Assembly (NCBI RefSeq): GCF_001570425.1
Contig: NZ_BCSX01000028.1
Coordinates: 1 to 64,000, forward strand
Source of the DNA: Mycolicibacterium brisbanense
Lineage (GTDB): Bacteria; Actinomycetota; Actinomycetes; Mycobacteriales; Mycobacteriaceae
DNA: 64,000 nt
Reading direction: 5' to 3'
Under the pieces are notes generated by a model. It was not told where the DNA came from. It saw nothing but the letters and a program-made list of their open reading frames with translations, and ran no database searches. A program made the translations under genes and the position numbers. Positions within the stretch are counted from its first letter, which is position 1. Every line of letters begins with the position of its first letter. Positions 27,438 to 36,108 of this stretch are shown here, in pieces.

Positions 27438-28213
27438 GCGGGCTCGATCTCACCGGACGCACCGCGATCATCACCGGTGCCTCCCGCGGTATCGGTCTGG
27501 CTGCGGCACAAGCGATTGCCGCGGCCGGCGGCAACGTCGTCGTGACGTCGCGCCGCCAGGATGCCGCTGACGCCGCGGCAGCCGAGATCGGCGGCAGCGC
27601 ACTCGGCGTGGCGGCGCACGCCGTCGATGAGCAGGCCGCAGCGCGGTGTATCGACCTGACACTGGAACGATTCGGCAGCATCGACATCCTGGTCAACAAC
27701 GCAGGCACCAACCCGTCCTTCGGCCCGTTGATCGACCAGGATCACGCCCGGTTCGTCAAAACCTTCGAGGTCAACCTCTGGGCGCCGATCCTGTGGACAT
27801 CGTTGGCCACCCGGGCCTGGATGGGTGAGCATGGCGGTGCGGTGGTGAACACGGCGTCGATCGGCGGTATGGGATTCGAGCCGAACCTGGGCCTGTACAA
27901 CGCATCGAAAGCAGCGCTGATCCACCTCACCAAACAGCTCGCGCTGGAGCTCTCGCCCACGGTGCGCGTCAACGCCGTCGCCCCGGGCGTGGTGCGAACC
28001 AAGCTGGCCGAAGCGCTGTGGAAAGAGTATGAGGGCCGATTGAATCTGATGACGGCACTGGGACGCATCGGCGAACCGGAGGATGTCGGCGGGGCCATCG
28101 CGTTCCTGGTGTCCGACGCGGCGAGCTGGGTGACCGGGGAGACGTTCGTCATCGATGGCGGTCAGCGCCTCGGTGACGCCGCGCCGTTCCGAGGGCAGGG
28201 CGGCCACGGTTGA
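27434..28213 (+). CDS. Short-chain dehydrogenase (FabG-like)
   Basis: 259-residue classical SDR: TGASRGIG, NNAGTN, NTASIGG, YNASK and IDGGQ. The start overlaps the acyl-CoA dehydrogenase stop (ATGA), so the two are made together. It is a likely 3-hydroxyacyl-CoA or 3-oxoacyl reductase type; the exact substrate is unknown. An 86-codon extension before 27434 is another frame of the previous gene. Confidence 0.9.
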
Positions 28214-28290
28214 GGTGACCGAGGGGGCGTGGACTCGGCCTGCGGGCTCCTGACGCGACAGGGCGCAGGAGGACCCGCGAAGATGGCGTC

Positions 28291-29094
28291 ATGGGACTTT
28301 CCGTGATGCCGAAAGCACACCTGTCCGACGCCGATGTCGCGGACGCGCTACGACGCGCCGTGCGCGTGGCCGACATGGTCCTCGATGTGTTGGCGGAGGC
28401 CGACCCGCTCGGGTTGCGACGCCGTAGCCACGACCTCGGTGACAGTGCCGGTACCGGCTGCCCTGACCGGGTGCTCGATCTTGCGGCGCGGCTGCTCGAC
28501 TGCGCCGATCTGCCGGGCACGCAATCCTGGGACCGTAAGGACCGCAAGGCGCGTATCCACTGGTGGGTCCGGCGAGTGGGTGCCCTCGATACGATCTTCG
28601 TCGCATTCCCCGGGGTGTTCGGTGCGCTGGTCAAACGCCTGCCCTTGCAGGACGTGTTCGGGTTCGCCAATCAGACACTCGTCTTGTGCGCCGTCGCGCG
28701 CGAGTACGGGATCACCGATGCCCCGACGCAGGTGCGGCTACTCGCTTCGGTGCTGTGTGGGCGAGAGATCGACAAGTCTTGCGCTGCAACGGGTCCGGAG
28801 GAATCCTGGCCGGACTTGGCCGACCGGTCGCTGGTCGGAAAGCTGTGGCATCTGGCCGCCATCCTCAACGCCGTCGGCGACGAACTCGGCAAGCGGCCGC
28901 ACCCGCGCTCGATCTTCCGGTACTTCGGCATGCTGCCGTGGATCGGCGCGGTCGCCGACTATCTCGGCGAGTACGGAGCGTTGGTGCGCGCAGCAGCTGC
29001 CGGTGAAACGTGGATCATGGCGCAGGACAGCGAGGTTGACAAGGCAGAGTCGGCACCCGACGCGGGGGAAGCGGTCACCGATCCGATCGCGTGA
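28291..29094 (+). CDS. Hypothetical protein
   Basis: 267 residues, not recognised. It is rich in Leu, Ala and Arg, with a mixed helical appearance, a moderately hydrophobic central segment (DVFGFANQTLVLCAVAREYG) and an acidic C-terminal tail (DSEVDKAESAPDAGEA). No signal peptide and no catalytic motif are evident. GGAGG lies 18 bases upstream, rather far, and MPKAHL at 28306 is an alternative start. It ends overlapping the convergent TetR gene by 20 bp. Confidence 0.65.
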   Translation: MGLSVMPKAHLSDADVADALRRAVRVADMVLDVLAEADPLGLRRRSHDLGDSAGTGCPDRVLDLAARLLDCADLPGTQSWDRKDRKARIHWWVRRVGALDTIFVAFPGVFGALVKRLPLQDVFGFANQTLVLCAVAREYGITDAPTQVRLLASVLCGREIDKSCAATGPEESWPDLADRSLVGKLWHLAAILNAVGDELGKRPHPRSIFRYFGMLPWIGAVADYLGEYGALVRAAAAGETWIMAQDSEVDKAESAPDAGEAVTDPIA

Positions 29095-29674
29095 TCAATC
29101 GCTGCGCGAGGCGGCGACCCTGTTCGATGGGCAGAACCGACCGCGCGACCTTCGAACCCACCTGGGCGCCGTCGTAGATCAGCTGGACATCGCGGGCGAC
29201 TTCCACTGGGCGGTCCACGCCGGCCGCCGTGAGCAGTTCAGCGACGGTATCGAGCACCCACCGGCGATGAATCGAGACGGGTTCGAGTTCGGTACCGGGG
29301 AATTCGGTGGCCGCATTCGCGTACAGACACCCACGGAAGTCGCGGCTGCGCGCGCCGGTGATCGCCAGGTCGAAGAACGCCAGCACCTTGTCCACCGGAT
29401 CGGCCAGATCTGCGACCGCTTCCTGATAGCGATTTCGATCACGCAGATCCAAATGTGTCAGGTACGCGATCACCAGCGCTTCCTTGGAGCCGTACGTGCT
29501 GTAGAGGCTGGCTTTGGCGACGGCTGCATCACGCAGCAGATGATCGATGCCCACCGCTCGAATGCCTTGGGCGGCAAACAATTTGGTGGCAGACGCCAGG
29601 AGCCGCTCAGCGGGCGAGGCGACGGGGTCGGCGGTGCGCGTCGACCGTGGGGTGGTCTGTTTCATCGCGTCCAT
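29075..29674 (-). CDS. TetR-family transcriptional regulator
   Basis: 199 residues with an N-terminal TetR helix-turn-helix (LFAAQGIRAVGIDHLLRDAAV, then AKASLYSTYGSKEALV) and a C-terminal ligand domain including GCLYANAATEFPG. It diverges from the DUF4242-led operon at 29766, and an 18-bp palindrome lies between them. It probably represses itself and that operon. The ligand is unknown. Confidence 0.88.
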   Translation of the reverse strand: MDAMKQTTPRSTRTADPVASPAERLLASATKLFAAQGIRAVGIDHLLRDAAVAKASLYSTYGSKEALVIAYLTHLDLRDRNRYQEAVADLADPVDKVLAFFDLAITGARSRDFRGCLYANAATEFPGTELEPVSIHRRWVLDTVAELLTAAGVDRPVEVARDVQLIYDGAQVGSKVARSVLPIEQGRRLAQRLITRSDR

Positions 29675-29702
29675 GGCTGCAGCGTAACGCGGGAACGTCG
29701 AT

Positions 29703-29720
29703 AGACAGACCAGTCTGTCT
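29703..29720. promoter_or_regulatory. 18-bp perfect palindrome, candidate TetR operator
   Basis: AGACAGACCAGTCTGTCT has two 8-bp arms around CA. It sits 28 bp before the TetR start and 45 bp before the DUF4242 start, as expected for a shared operator in a divergent promoter. Confidence 0.7.
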
Positions 29721-29765
29721 GTGCCACTGTCGGGGCGTGCCGAACACCGACGACGGGAGTTATTC

Positions 29766-30296
29766 GTGACGCTGTTCCTCTACGAGATCGCCAGCGGATC
29801 TGCCGATCCGACCCGAACCAGCCAATTGATCAAGGACGTCGACGCCGAGATCCATCAGGGCGGCGGCGAACTGATCGAAGCGCAGGTGACGCAGGCATCC
29901 GGGCGCGTATTCGTCGTTGCCGAGTTCGCCGAGACCGCCGTCAGGCTCGACGCGGACGCACTCGGCGCCGACACGATCGCCGGACCGGACCAGGTTCGCC
30001 TGGTCGGCGCTGATCTGGACACGCTCAAGGCCGCTCGCCCCACCGCCGGCTATCTGGTCGAGTGGGACCTTCCTGAGGACCTCGACATGGACTCGTACCT
30101 GGCCCGCAAAAAGGCGAATGCGCCCAAATACGCCGAGGTCCCCGAAGTCGACTTCCTGCGTACCTATGTGCGTGAAGACATGGACAAGTGCCTGTGCTTG
30201 TACGACGCGGTCGACGAGGATGCAGTCCGCCGGGCGCGGCTGGCCGTCTCCACCCCGATCGACCGGCTGCACGGATTGGCGGCACCCACGCCATGA
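29766..30296 (+). CDS. DUF4242 family protein (SCO4226-type, nickel-binding-like)
   Basis: 176 residues that appear to carry ferredoxin-like halves. The C-terminal half shows the DUF4242 pattern (YLVEWDL, SYLARKKANAP, VDFLRTYVREDMDKCLCLYD). The Streptomyces relative SCO4226 binds nickel. GTG 29766 is preferred because residues before it do not fit the fold. It overlaps the next gene by 4 bp and leads the operon with a flavoprotein and ABC importer. Its role there is not known; metal or ligand handling is possible. Confidence 0.78.
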   Translation: MTLFLYEIASGSADPTRTSQLIKDVDAEIHQGGGELIEAQVTQASGRVFVVAEFAETAVRLDADALGADTIAGPDQVRLVGADLDTLKAARPTAGYLVEWDLPEDLDMDSYLARKKANAPKYAEVPEVDFLRTYVREDMDKCLCLYDAVDEDAVRRARLAVSTPIDRLHGLAAPTP

Positions 30297-31336
30297 CGGC
30301 GGCAGTGGGCCTCCAGGTACCGCTGTCGCGGATATGCGACAACGTCAGCGAGCGCGCCGCAGCGCTCGACGAGCACCGCGCCGACGTGCGGGCGGACCTG
30401 GCGCAGATCGGTGCCGCCGGGCTGTTCGACCTCGGCTTCGGGACCGGTGACCTGCCCGACATGGTCACGGTCATCGACGAGATCGCCGCCCACAGCCTGG
30501 CTGTGGGTTTCTCGGCGTGGGCTCACCGGATGACGCTGGAGTATCTGCGGCGGGCATCGTATGCCCTGCCGGACAACATCTTCGGACAGCTGCGCAGCGG
30601 CCGCCGACCGGGTGTCACGGCCATGGCGGCCGGTCTGCGATATGTCGCAGGCCTGGAGGCGCTGCCCGTCACAGCGCAGCACGACGCAGATGGCCTGCGC
30701 GTGACCGGCCCGATCCGCTGGGCTTCCAACGTCTTCGATGACGCGCTGATCGTGCTGCCCGCTGCCGGAGACGCCGGCGAAACCTATGTCGTGGCGGTGG
30801 ATGTGGCGCAGCCCGGGGTCGCCGTCAACCCCGAGCCGAATCTGATGGCGCTCGGGGCGACCGGGTCGACATCGCTACGCCTGACGGACGTCGCGGTGTC
30901 GTCGGATCGCATCCTCAGCACCGATCTGGCGGGGTTCATCGCAGCCGTGCGGCCACCATTCCTGTTGCTGCAGACCGCGTTCTGCGTGGGTGTGACGCGG
31001 GCCGCGGTATCGGCCGCCGAACAGGTCACGGGCGGTCTCGCCGGCGAGTTCGCCGATCAGCTGACCGGCATTGCCGAGCGTAGCCGGGCGCTGCGCGACG
31101 ATCTGTATGCGCGGGCGGTCGATCCGTCCGCAGTACCCGTCCCTGACCTCATCCGGCTACGCCTGCTGACCGCGCAATTGGCAATCGAGGCAACCCGGCT
31201 GGAGTGCACGCTGACCGGCGGTGCCGCATATGCCTTGGGCAGTCCCGCGAACCGACGATTTCGCGAGGCTGCCTTCCTGCCCGTGCAATCTCCATCGGAA
31301 GGACAACTCAGGTGGGAACTGAAGCAGTACGGGTGA
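30293..31336 (+). CDS. Acyl-CoA dehydrogenase-like flavoprotein (possible group D monooxygenase)
   Basis: 347 residues with the acyl-CoA dehydrogenase fold but weak dehydrogenase signatures; TGPIRWASNVFDDALIV replaces the usual G-x-K-x-W-x-T-N motif. Such proteins include SfnB/DszC-like flavin-dependent monooxygenases of sulfur-compound use. The gene overlaps DUF4242 before it (ATGA) and the ABC ATPase after it (25 bp), so it is firmly in the operon. A role in oxidising an imported organosulfur or similar compound is inferred from the neighbours. Confidence 0.78.
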   Translation: MTAAVGLQVPLSRICDNVSERAAALDEHRADVRADLAQIGAAGLFDLGFGTGDLPDMVTVIDEIAAHSLAVGFSAWAHRMTLEYLRRASYALPDNIFGQLRSGRRPGVTAMAAGLRYVAGLEALPVTAQHDADGLRVTGPIRWASNVFDDALIVLPAAGDAGETYVVAVDVAQPGVAVNPEPNLMALGATGSTSLRLTDVAVSSDRILSTDLAGFIAAVRPPFLLLQTAFCVGVTRAAVSAAEQVTGGLAGEFADQLTGIAERSRALRDDLYARAVDPSAVPVPDLIRLRLLTAQLAIEATRLECTLTGGAAYALGSPANRRFREAAFLPVQSPSEGQLRWELKQYG

Positions 31337-32037
31337 CGGCCGGCCACAAGGCTTTCGGTGCCAGCGCCGCGCTGCAGGACATCGATCTGTCGATCGACGA
31401 CGGGGAGTTCCTGGCCGTGCTCGGTCGCAGCGGCAGCGGCAAATCCACCCTGCTGCGTGTGCTGGCCGGCTTGGAAGAGCTTACCACCGGAAGCGTGGAA
31501 TGGGTCGGCGACGGGAATCGTCCTCGCACCGGCGTCGTCTTCCAACAGGCATTGCTGATGCCCTGGCTCACCGTGGCGGCCAATGTCGGCTTCGCCAAAC
31601 GGTTCTCAGCACACCGGGATGGATTCGACCAGGCCTACGCCGATCAGCTCATGGAGCGGTTCGGGCTCGGCGCTCTTGCCGACCGCTACCCCGACCAACT
31701 GTCGGGAGGGCAGGCGCAGCGGGTGGCGATCTTGCGTGCCGCCGCCACCCGGCCGCGGCTGCTGCTACTGGACGAGCCCTTCAGCGCGCTGGATCCGGCG
31801 ACCAGGGCCGATCTGCGAGGCTGGCTTGCTGATCTTGTGAAGCAGTTGTCGGTCACCGTCGTCCTGGTTACCCACGATGTCGACGAAGCGCTGGAGCTCG
31901 CCGACCGCATCGTGCTGCTCGGGCAAGACGGTCGCATCGGTACCCAATGGGTGGTCGACCGCGACTCTGCCGTGTCGGGGCAATTGCGCAGCGCCATCCT
32001 CGGGCAGTACCGACTGGTGGGGAGCGAATCGTCGTGA
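31312..32037 (+). CDS. ABC transporter ATP-binding protein (SsuB/TauB-like)
   Basis: 241-residue ATPase with Walker A GRSGSGKST, Q-loop VFQQALLMPW, signature LSGGQAQR, Walker B LLLLDEPFSALD and the switch histidine in THDVDEA. The PWLTV after the Q-loop and overall size are typical of nitrate/sulfonate/taurine importers. GTG 31312 follows GGAAGGA. It energises uptake with the permease and binding protein encoded next. Confidence 0.9.
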   Translation: MGTEAVRVTAGHKAFGASAALQDIDLSIDDGEFLAVLGRSGSGKSTLLRVLAGLEELTTGSVEWVGDGNRPRTGVVFQQALLMPWLTVAANVGFAKRFSAHRDGFDQAYADQLMERFGLGALADRYPDQLSGGQAQRVAILRAAATRPRLLLLDEPFSALDPATRADLRGWLADLVKQLSVTVVLVTHDVDEALELADRIVLLGQDGRIGTQWVVDRDSAVSGQLRSAILGQYRLVGSESS

Positions 32038-33200
32038 CCGGGCACGGCTGGTCCCGCCGGCACGTTCTGTTGGGCGCGACCGCCCTCGCCGCCGCCGGCG
32101 GCGGACTGTTCGGTGTCGCTGACCTAGCTCACAGCGCCACAACGGATTCCGCGGACCGGGGCCACGGACTACGGGTCGGTTACCTGCCGATCACCGATGC
32201 CGCGCCGCTGCTGATCGCGCATAGCGCCGGACGCTATCCCAGCGGAGCCGGCCGACCTGTGCTGTTCCGCAGCTGGGCCGCGCTGGCCGAGGCGTTCCTG
32301 AACCGTCAGATCGATGTCGCGCACCTCCTCATGCCGATGGCGGTGCAACTGCGGTACGCGCTCGGCAGCGGCATCAGGGTGCTGGGCTGGAATCACACCA
32401 ACGGCTCGGCGCTCACCGTCGCGCCGCACATCGAGGACCTCACGGATCTGGCAGGCATGCAGGTCGCGATTCCGTTCTGGTGGTCGATCCACAACATCGT
32501 CGTGCAGCAGTTGCTGCGCGCGCACGATCTGAAGCCGGTCGTGCGGCGCCGCGCGTCCCGGTCGCAGCGCACTGTCGAGCTCATCGTGATGAGCCCTTCA
32601 GACATGGTGCCGGCGTTGGCCAATCGCTCGATCGGTGCCTACACGGTGGCCGATCCGTTCAACGCCGTCGCGCAGATCAAGGGCATCGGGCGGATTCACG
32701 CCTTCCTCGGAGACGTGTGGCGGGATCATGCGTGCTGTGCGCTGGTCACCCGCGACGACGTGATCGCCGCGCAGCCGGCCGCTGTCCAGGCCCTGGCCGA
32801 CGCCGTTGCCGGCGCCCAGCTGCGGATCGCCGCCGACCGCGGTGCGGCGGCGGCGACGCTGGCAGCGGAGTACTATCTGCCGCAACCAAAACCGGCTCTG
32901 CAGCTGGCGTTGACGTATCCGACTCCGCCGTATGCGCTGCGGCATCCGCAATGGCGGCCGCAGCAGATCGGGTTCCGGCCGTTCCCGTATTCGGGTTTCA
33001 CCGAGCGTCTGGTCGAAGCGATGGGGGAGACCGTGGTCGACGGTGATCGCCGATTCCTGGACCACATCGACCCCTCCGGCGTCCACGCCGAGCTTGTCGA
33101 CGACACGTTCATCCGAAATGCCATGACATCGTATGGCGGACCGCGGGTGTTCGGTCTCGACGCCGGCCTCACCCGAATCGAAGAGGTTCAACCACTGTGA
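32034..33200 (+). CDS. ABC transporter substrate-binding protein (SsuA/NMT1-like) with Tat signal
   Basis: 388 residues. A twin-arginine signal (SRRHVLLGATALAAAGGG) is followed by a binding fold opening with LRVGYLPITDAAPL and containing the NRQIDVAHLLMPMA segment of nitrate/sulfonate-type binding proteins. The signal suggests folding before export. The GTG start overlaps the ATPase stop and the end overlaps the permease. The substrate is unknown; sulfonate or sulfur ester is a guess from the operon. Confidence 0.87.
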   Translation: MTGHGWSRRHVLLGATALAAAGGGLFGVADLAHSATTDSADRGHGLRVGYLPITDAAPLLIAHSAGRYPSGAGRPVLFRSWAALAEAFLNRQIDVAHLLMPMAVQLRYALGSGIRVLGWNHTNGSALTVAPHIEDLTDLAGMQVAIPFWWSIHNIVVQQLLRAHDLKPVVRRRASRSQRTVELIVMSPSDMVPALANRSIGAYTVADPFNAVAQIKGIGRIHAFLGDVWRDHACCALVTRDDVIAAQPAAVQALADAVAGAQLRIAADRGAAAATLAAEYYLPQPKPALQLALTYPTPPYALRHPQWRPQQIGFRPFPYSGFTERLVEAMGETVVDGDRRFLDHIDPSGVHAELVDDTFIRNAMTSYGGPRVFGLDAGLTRIEEVQPL

Positions 33201-33994
33201 CGACATCTGCCGAGCCCCGGTCCGCTGAGCGTGTTCTGATGCATCGACTGCTTCCGCCCGCCGTCGCCATCGTCGTGATGGTCAGCCTCTGGTGGTTGGC
33301 CACGACGACGGCCGCCGGCGCGCACTCCCTGCTTCGCCAGACCGCACCGCAGCACGTGATTCCCGCTCTCATCGGGCTGTTGGATCGCGGCGTGCTCGTG
33401 CCAGACGCCGCGATCAGCTTGTGGCGCTTGATCATCGGGCTGTGTGTCGCGGCGCTCGTCGGGATCCCGGCTGGTCTTCTCATCGGGACGAGCACTGTCG
33501 CCGAGCGGGCGACGCGTCCCGTCGTGCAGTTCCTGCGAATGATCTCCCCGCTGTCGTGGACGCCGATCGCGGTGGCATTGTTCGGGATCGGCAGTCAGCC
33601 GGTGATTTTTCTGATCTCCGCCGCCGCGGTATGGCCAATCCTCATGAACACCGCCGCGGGTGTGCACGCCATCGAACCAGGGTTTCTGAACGTGGCGCGC
33701 AGTTTTCACGCCACCCGCACCGAGACACTGGTCGCTGTCGTGCTGCCTGCCATTCGCGGACATATCCAGACCGGGCTGCGCGTCGCGCTCGGGGTGGCTT
33801 GGGTGGTCCTGGTGCCCGCCGAAATGCTCGGCGTCCGTTCCGGATTGGGTTACGAGGTGCTCAATGCCCGCGACCAGCTGGCTTATGACCAGGTGGTCGC
33901 GGTCATCGTCGTCATCGGAATTCTCGGGTTCGCCCTGGATCTCGCGGCTCGGTGGTTGTTGACGCCGCGCCGCGGGCGTCCGGTTACGGCGTGA
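33197..33994 (+). CDS. ABC transporter permease (SsuC/NrtB-like)
   Basis: 265-residue inner-membrane permease with about six hydrophobic segments. The EAA-type cytoplasmic loop (ARSFHATRTETLVAVVLPA) contacts the ATPase. Segments ISPLSWTPIAVALFGIG and the C-terminal VLNARDQLAYDQV are typical of SsuC/TauC. It is the last gene of the operon and overlaps the convergent lipase-like gene by 11 bp. Confidence 0.9.
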   Translation: MTTSAEPRSAERVLMHRLLPPAVAIVVMVSLWWLATTTAAGAHSLLRQTAPQHVIPALIGLLDRGVLVPDAAISLWRLIIGLCVAALVGIPAGLLIGTSTVAERATRPVVQFLRMISPLSWTPIAVALFGIGSQPVIFLISAAAVWPILMNTAAGVHAIEPGFLNVARSFHATRTETLVAVVLPAIRGHIQTGLRVALGVAWVVLVPAEMLGVRSGLGYEVLNARDQLAYDQVVAVIVVIGILGFALDLAARWLLTPRRGRPVTA

Positions 33995-35795
33995 TCAGCG
34001 TCCCAGCGTCTGAGGCGGCCTTCTGCAGTTCCGGAATGGTCATGTCGCCGTAGCCGCTTTCGACCGGACCCATCGTGGCTCCCAGCCACGGCACCACACC
34101 CGGGTCCGGGGTGACACCCAGGTTGTAGGCCTGCATGCCAGGCAGGTGATGCTCGAGGAAGTTGCCCAGGATGTCCACCACGAAGACGACGTCGCCGATT
34201 GGGTTGGCGCCCCACAACGATGAGGCATTGACCAGCGGGGTGGTCGCCGTGGGGTCACCGATCATCACGATCGAGCCATAGTGCGGTTTGGTTCCCCCGC
34301 CCGGCACGTACGGCGGCACGAACGGTTGCAGCGCAGGCAGATCCGTCGCGAAGTACGCGGCGGTGTCACCATAGGTCTCGACATTGACGAACCCGGAGTT
34401 GGCGCCGTTGCCCGGCACAGTGGTGTTGATGCCGGGGCTTTCGAACCCGATGCCACCCACGCCGGTCTGCTGCGCGACGTATTCAGCCTCCCAGCCGCCC
34501 AGCGAGTGGCCGGTGACGAAGATGTCGTCCTGGCTGTAGCCCTGTTTGGCCGCCTCGGCCGCAACCTGCTGTTCAAAGGCCAGGGAGTCGGTGAAGGCCT
34601 GCGGAGTCGTGTTGGTGAATATCACCTGGGCGTCGGTAGCGATCTGCGAGATCGCTATTACCGGGTTCGCCAACAGGTTTGTGCCGCCGGTGGTGCCCTG
34701 ATACGCGACGATGATCTGGCCCTGGGGTGTCACCCAGGCCTTCGCGGATTCGCCCGACAGGGTGTTGGTCGACTGCATCTGCTTGCCATCCACCGTGAAC
34801 GGCTTCAAGTCGCCCGGCGTGCCGCCGAGCACGTACTCGGCGGCCGCGGCGTTCAGGAACTGTGACACCGTCGGAGTCTTGCCCGTTGCCGGGCCCGTGT
34901 ACGTCAGGGGTGGCGGCGTCGGTTGCGCGGCCGGTGTCTTGTCCAATCCCAACGTCGCTTCGACGCGCCGGAAGGCCGCGAACAACGCCTCATCGACCGG
35001 CTGGAAATTGAGGGGGCTCTTCGGACCGTTGGCAGAGACCGTGATGTCCAGCGCTTGCAGCACCGAGTTGATCACGCGGCCCGGCAACTCGGCCAGCTTG
35101 GCGATAGGGGACAGCGGTTGCGGCGGCGTCGGGGTGCTGGGGGTCGGGGTGCTCGGCGCCTCGACCGGCGAGGTGGCCGCGGCGAGCTTCGCCGTCAGGG
35201 GGATCGCCGGAGTCTTCAGATCGGGCTTGAGCGCGGCAATGGTGTCGGCGTGCTGCGGCTCGGGTGCCTGCGGCTTGGTGGTTCTGCCGGTGAGCGAAGT
35301 GGCCGCCGTCGTCAGTTGCTTCACGGCCGAGCGCACGCGAGTGGGCGCCGCCTGCTTGACGTGTGACTTTCCCACTGAGGTGTCGGTGGGCGAGTCTTGC
35401 CGCAGCGCTGTCGGCTTCTGCTGTTGTGCCGAATCCTGTTGTGGTTTATCGCTATTTGAGTCGTTGGTGACCGGCCTTGTGGGCTTCGTATCGGTGCCCG
35501 ACGCCGCGGCGCCACCGGTGGGTCCCCTGTCTCGGGTGTCGTCCCGGGTCTTCGTCGTGGTCGAGGACCGGTCCGGTCTGGTGCCGTGCCTTTGCGGGGC
35601 CTGTTTGGGGCCATGGTCGGTGGTGGCACTCGCATGGCTCGACGTGGTTCCGGACGAATCGGACGTGCCGGGGTCCGCCCACGCCACAGCGTGTCCACTC
35701 GCCCCGGCGATGCCGATGCCGACCGCTACGACGGCCAGCCCATAGCGCGGTGGTAAGCGTCTGGCACTTTTCGGGCAGCGCGAATCATGCACCAT
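33984..35795 (-). CDS. Secreted lipase-like protein with long low-complexity region
   Basis: 603 residues. An N-terminal signal (YGLAVVAVGIGIAGASGHAVAWA) is followed by about 230 residues rich in Thr, Ser, Pro, Lys and Gln (for instance STPTPSTPTPPQP). The C-terminal domain has a lipase nucleophile elbow GHSLGGWEAEY and VAYQGTTGG, as in class 3-like lipases and PE-PPE-like esterases. It is likely exported and loosely tethered in the envelope. ATG 35795 has AAGGGGG upstream. Its substrate is unknown. Confidence 0.85.
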   Translation of the reverse strand: MVHDSRCPKSARRLPPRYGLAVVAVGIGIAGASGHAVAWADPGTSDSSGTTSSHASATTDHGPKQAPQRHGTRPDRSSTTTKTRDDTRDRGPTGGAAASGTDTKPTRPVTNDSNSDKPQQDSAQQQKPTALRQDSPTDTSVGKSHVKQAAPTRVRSAVKQLTTAATSLTGRTTKPQAPEPQHADTIAALKPDLKTPAIPLTAKLAAATSPVEAPSTPTPSTPTPPQPLSPIAKLAELPGRVINSVLQALDITVSANGPKSPLNFQPVDEALFAAFRRVEATLGLDKTPAAQPTPPPLTYTGPATGKTPTVSQFLNAAAAEYVLGGTPGDLKPFTVDGKQMQSTNTLSGESAKAWVTPQGQIIVAYQGTTGGTNLLANPVIAISQIATDAQVIFTNTTPQAFTDSLAFEQQVAAEAAKQGYSQDDIFVTGHSLGGWEAEYVAQQTGVGGIGFESPGINTTVPGNGANSGFVNVETYGDTAAYFATDLPALQPFVPPYVPGGGTKPHYGSIVMIGDPTATTPLVNASSLWGANPIGDVVFVVDILGNFLEHHLPGMQAYNLGVTPDPGVVPWLGATMGPVESGYGDMTIPELQKAASDAGTLITP

Positions 35796-35885
35796 AATTG
35801 ATGTCCCCCTTGACATTTCACGGTGGTGTCCGCATCTGCCGATGGCATGAGTGCCAGCCGCCCCGAACACACGCCGGCTCAATAT

Positions 35886-35905
35886 ATGACATCAGGTGAT
35901 GTCAT
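35886..35905. promoter_or_regulatory. 20-bp palindrome in the lipase/orphan intergenic region
   Basis: ATGACATCAGGTGATGTCAT has 9-bp perfect arms around GG. It lies about 90 bp before the lipase-like start and 200 bp before the 545-residue orphan gene, in a 313-bp gap (35796-36108) that is more AT-rich than its surroundings. I see no gene or other signal in that gap. It is probably an operator; no regulator gene is adjacent. Confidence 0.55.
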
Positions 35906-36108
35906 TCCGGGCTTTTGGTGGATAAGGACGATGCGCGCAATTCTGTGCAGTTGCCGCAAGGTCACTGATCCCAACCTGTGAGCGGAATTATTCGCAATGC
36001 GTTCCGAACTTGGGCTGTGCTTCTATACCGTTGAACTGCGGGCTTATGTTCTGGAAACAACGCGGCGACAACTGGATTCCCAAATCAACATCGTGGTGGG
36101 GGAGTTAG

